From the NCBI GenBank assembly GCA_937896295.1, contig CALBME010000201.1:1-6602 (forward strand): DNA of 6,602 bases, read 5' to 3'. Position numbers and translations under genes: made by a program. Numbering within the stretch: the stretch's first letter is position 1; each line of letters begins with the position of its first letter. Below, one piece after another: positions 5,250 to 6,602 of the stretch. This stretch comes from an uncultured Micavibrio sp. (GTDB taxonomy: Bacteria; Pseudomonadota; Alphaproteobacteria; Micavibrionales; UBA1664). The notes beneath the pieces were generated by a model, which searched no databases, had not been told where the DNA came from, and saw only the letters and a program-made list of their open reading frames with translations.

Positions 5250-5253
5250 AAAT

Positions 5254-5273
5254 CCGGACCAAAATAGGTCTGG
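5254..5273. repeat. Hairpin abutting the DUF1428 stop codon
   Basis: CCGGACC (5254-5260) pairs with GGTCTGG (5267-5273) over 7 bp with one G-T and a 6-nt A-rich loop. It starts directly at the stop codon and precedes the main terminator, giving a tandem hairpin 3' end. A role in mRNA 3' stability is inferred. Confidence 0.5.
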
Positions 5274-5648
5274 TTACTTGCTTAGGATGGTTTTAAACCC
5301 GCCGAAGGCCATGCGCTTGACGTCGAACGGCATTTTGATGCCGCTGCAGTCGATGCGCTTGTCGTTCATCACCTTCTTGTTCACGGCATCGCGGTGCGCG
5401 CGTGATTTATAGGTGATGTACGAAAACACGATGATTTCGCCCTTCTTGGGCTTCACCATCTTGGCAAAGGGCAGGCCGAAGCCGGGCTCAAGGTCGTCAC
5501 CGATGGCCTCGACATAGGCAAGGGCGCCGTGCTCGGTCCATACCTTCGCGGCGACCTTGGCCAGTTTCTTGTAGGTGTCCAGGTTCTTCTTGGGAAAGCT
5601 CAGGATGAACCCGTCGACATACCCCGTTTTGGCTGCTTTGACGGCCAT
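5274..5648 (-). CDS. DUF1428 / YbaA-like protein
   Basis: A 124-residue small cytoplasmic protein of the DUF1428 (YbaA) family, a dimeric alpha/beta-barrel fold with no established activity. The family pattern is complete: YVDGFILSFPKKNLDTYKKLA (10-30), W-EHGALAYVEAIGDDL (37-53), EIIVFSYITYKSRAHRDAVNKKVM (71-94) and MPFDVKRMAFGGFK (106-119). The ATG at 5648 shares one base with the gap stop codon (TAATG). That fixes the start and suggests coupled translation with GAPDH. The internal ribosome site is poor, in keeping with coupling. It is followed by a tandem hairpin terminator, so it is the last gene of the gap transcript. A metabolic-support or damage-control role near glycolysis is possible but unproven. 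Confidence 0.9.
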   Translation of the reverse strand: MAVKAAKTGYVDGFILSFPKKNLDTYKKLAKVAAKVWTEHGALAYVEAIGDDLEPGFGLPFAKMVKPKKGEIIVFSYITYKSRAHRDAVNKKVMNDKRIDCSGIKMPFDVKRMAFGGFKTILSK

Positions 5649-6360
5649 TACAGCGTACCCATCAGCTTGGCGGTATCCAGCATGCGGTTGGAGAAGCCCC
5701 ACTCATTGTCATACCAGCTAAGGACGCGGACCAGATTGCCATCCAGAACCTTGGCTTCCTTGATCGCGAAAATCGAGGACAGCGGGTTGTGGTTGAAGTC
5801 GGTCGAAACCAGCGGCTCGTCGTAATAACCCAGAATGCCTTTCAGCGGGCCGTCTGCGGCGGCCTTGATGGCGGCGTTCACTTCCTCGACGCTGGTGGCT
5901 TTCTTGGCCACGAACTTGAAGTCGACGACCGAAACGTTCGGGGTCGGCACGCGGATGGACGTGCCGTCCAGCCTGCCGTTCAGTTCGGGCAGAACCTTGC
6001 CCACGGCCTTGGCGGCGCCGGTGCTGGTCGGGATCATGTTCAGCGCGGCCGCGCGGGCGCGGTGCAGGTCCTTGTGCGCGGTGTCGACCGTGTTCTGGTC
6101 GCCCGTGTACGAGTGGATGGTGGTCATGAACCCTTTTTCGATGCCGATGGCGTTGTGCAGGACGAACGCAACCGGGGCCAGGCAGTTGGTCGTGCACGAC
6201 GCGTTGGAAACGATCGTGTGCTCGGCCTTCAGCTTGTCATGGTTGATGCCGTAGACGACCGTCAGGTCTTCGTCGGTGGCCGGGGCGGAAATCAGGACCT
6301 TGCGCGCGCCTGCGGTCAGGTGCATGGCGGCCTTTTGTTTTTCGGTGAAGATGCCCGAGC
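5648..6360 (-). pseudogene. gap: Glyceraldehyde-3-phosphate dehydrogenase, N-terminally truncated
   Basis: The last ~236 residues of a phosphorylating GAPDH, which oxidises glyceraldehyde 3-phosphate to 1,3-bisphosphoglycerate with NAD. The catalytic motif SNASCTTNC is intact (active Cys codon 6194-6196), as are the catalytic-His region TTIHSYTGDQ, the HRARAAALNMIPTSTGAAKAV helix, RVPTPNVSVVD and the C-terminal SWYDNEWGFSNRM. Homology begins at SGIFT (6358 downward), about residue 95-100 of a normal ~335-residue enzyme. The preceding NAD-binding half is absent. Beyond 6360 the frame continues into unrelated codons and meets a TGA at 6416-6418, with no GAPDH-like residues in any frame. A TTG at 6412 gives a nominal 254-codon frame, but it has no family support. 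So the gene is either really broken or joined to foreign DNA by an assembly error. The retained part shows no internal decay. Confidence 0.85.
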
Positions 6361-6602
6361 CGCATCCCGAACCATGAACCTCTATGACGCACAGTTCGTG
6401 GAGGCGCTTCAAGGTTCACGGCCACTTAGTCTCCCTGACCAGCAGTTCGCCCGTCGTGCGTTCACCCTCGCCGCCGAAGACCTACCCAAGCGGTTCCCCG
6501 ACATCACCCCCGATCGGGTCCAGGCGGTAACAGCCGCCCTTGAAACCGACCGAAACATGATCTTCCAGTCCGATGCCTTCTCCGATGCGGAACGGGCGTT
6601 GG
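6361..6602 (+). CDS. Open plus-strand frame of unknown product, running off the window
   Basis: From the ATG at 6374 a frame stays open for 76 codons to the end of the window. It begins MNLYDAQFVEALQG and continues with LPDQQFARRAFTLAAEDLPK, then ALETDRNMIFQSDAFSDAERAL. The composition is typical of a soluble, helix-rich bacterial protein, with Ala, Asp, Arg and Gln spread evenly and no low-complexity runs. I do not recognise the family. No Shine-Dalgarno sequence precedes the ATG. The frame also stays open leftward across the junction into the gap antisense, so the true 5' end may be missing at the junction. It begins almost exactly where GAPDH homology ends, on the opposite strand. It is either a gene of an inserted or rearranged segment, or part of another locus joined by mis-assembly. 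Confidence 0.4.

Noticed and set aside
5835..6254. Plus-strand open frame (139 codons) over gap
   Set aside because: It is antisense to the GAPDH catalytic region; Ser/Ala-rich shadow translation only.
6361..6418. Extension of the gap frame to a TTG at 6412
   Set aside because: The added ~18 codons have no GAPDH resemblance and lie on the foreign side of the junction, with a stop directly upstream.

Overview
The window looks like a piece of an alphaproteobacterial chromosome, moderately GC-rich. The signs are a valyl-tRNA synthetase C-terminus, an IbpA-like small heat-shock protein, a cysteine-free ribosomal protein L31, a DhnA-type class I fructose-bisphosphate aldolase and a GAPDH with alphaproteobacterial-style motifs. 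Genus-level placement is not possible from this sequence alone. Coding density is very high. Apart from the last ~240 bases this is a housekeeping region, with no CRISPR array, insertion sequence, tRNA or rRNA.

Layout: the left edge holds the 3' end of valS (+), which converges with a gene for a multi-pass membrane protein resembling the DUF6159 family (-). Upstream of that, on the minus strand, come a composite terminator, an hsp20 gene and its leader. The leader has a good sigma70-type promoter and a short 5' UTR that can form two mutually exclusive hairpins, one of which masks the Shine-Dalgarno sequence (candidate RNA thermometer). A terminator then separates this unit from a two-gene unit, rpmE (L31) followed by a small exported or membrane-anchored protein. 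The only complete plus-strand gene, an unrecognised 162-aa protein, diverges from rpmE and ends overlapping the aldolase stop codon.

From 3500 to 6360 the minus strand carries a glycolysis-linked series, in transcription order: gap (truncated), a DUF1428/YbaA-like gene (TAATG overlap with gap), a strong hairpin terminator, a tandem winged-helix regulator, an overlapping 51-aa small gene, another terminator and the class I aldolase. GAPDH and aldolase are neighbouring glycolytic steps. The phosphoglycerate kinase gene often found between them in alphaproteobacteria is absent here. Several genes start within 14-52 nt after a same-strand terminator, leaving little room for separate promoters.

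At about 6360 the gap frame breaks off: the N-terminal ~95-100 residues are missing and the sequence beyond is unrelated to GAPDH. That right-hand piece carries an open plus-strand frame running off the window. Either the gap gene has been cut by a rearrangement or insertion, or the last ~240 bases are an assembly chimera. The points most worth a second look are this junction, the hsp20 leader, the duplicated winged-helix protein with its overlapping small gene, and the terminator placed 21 nt before the aldolase start codon.
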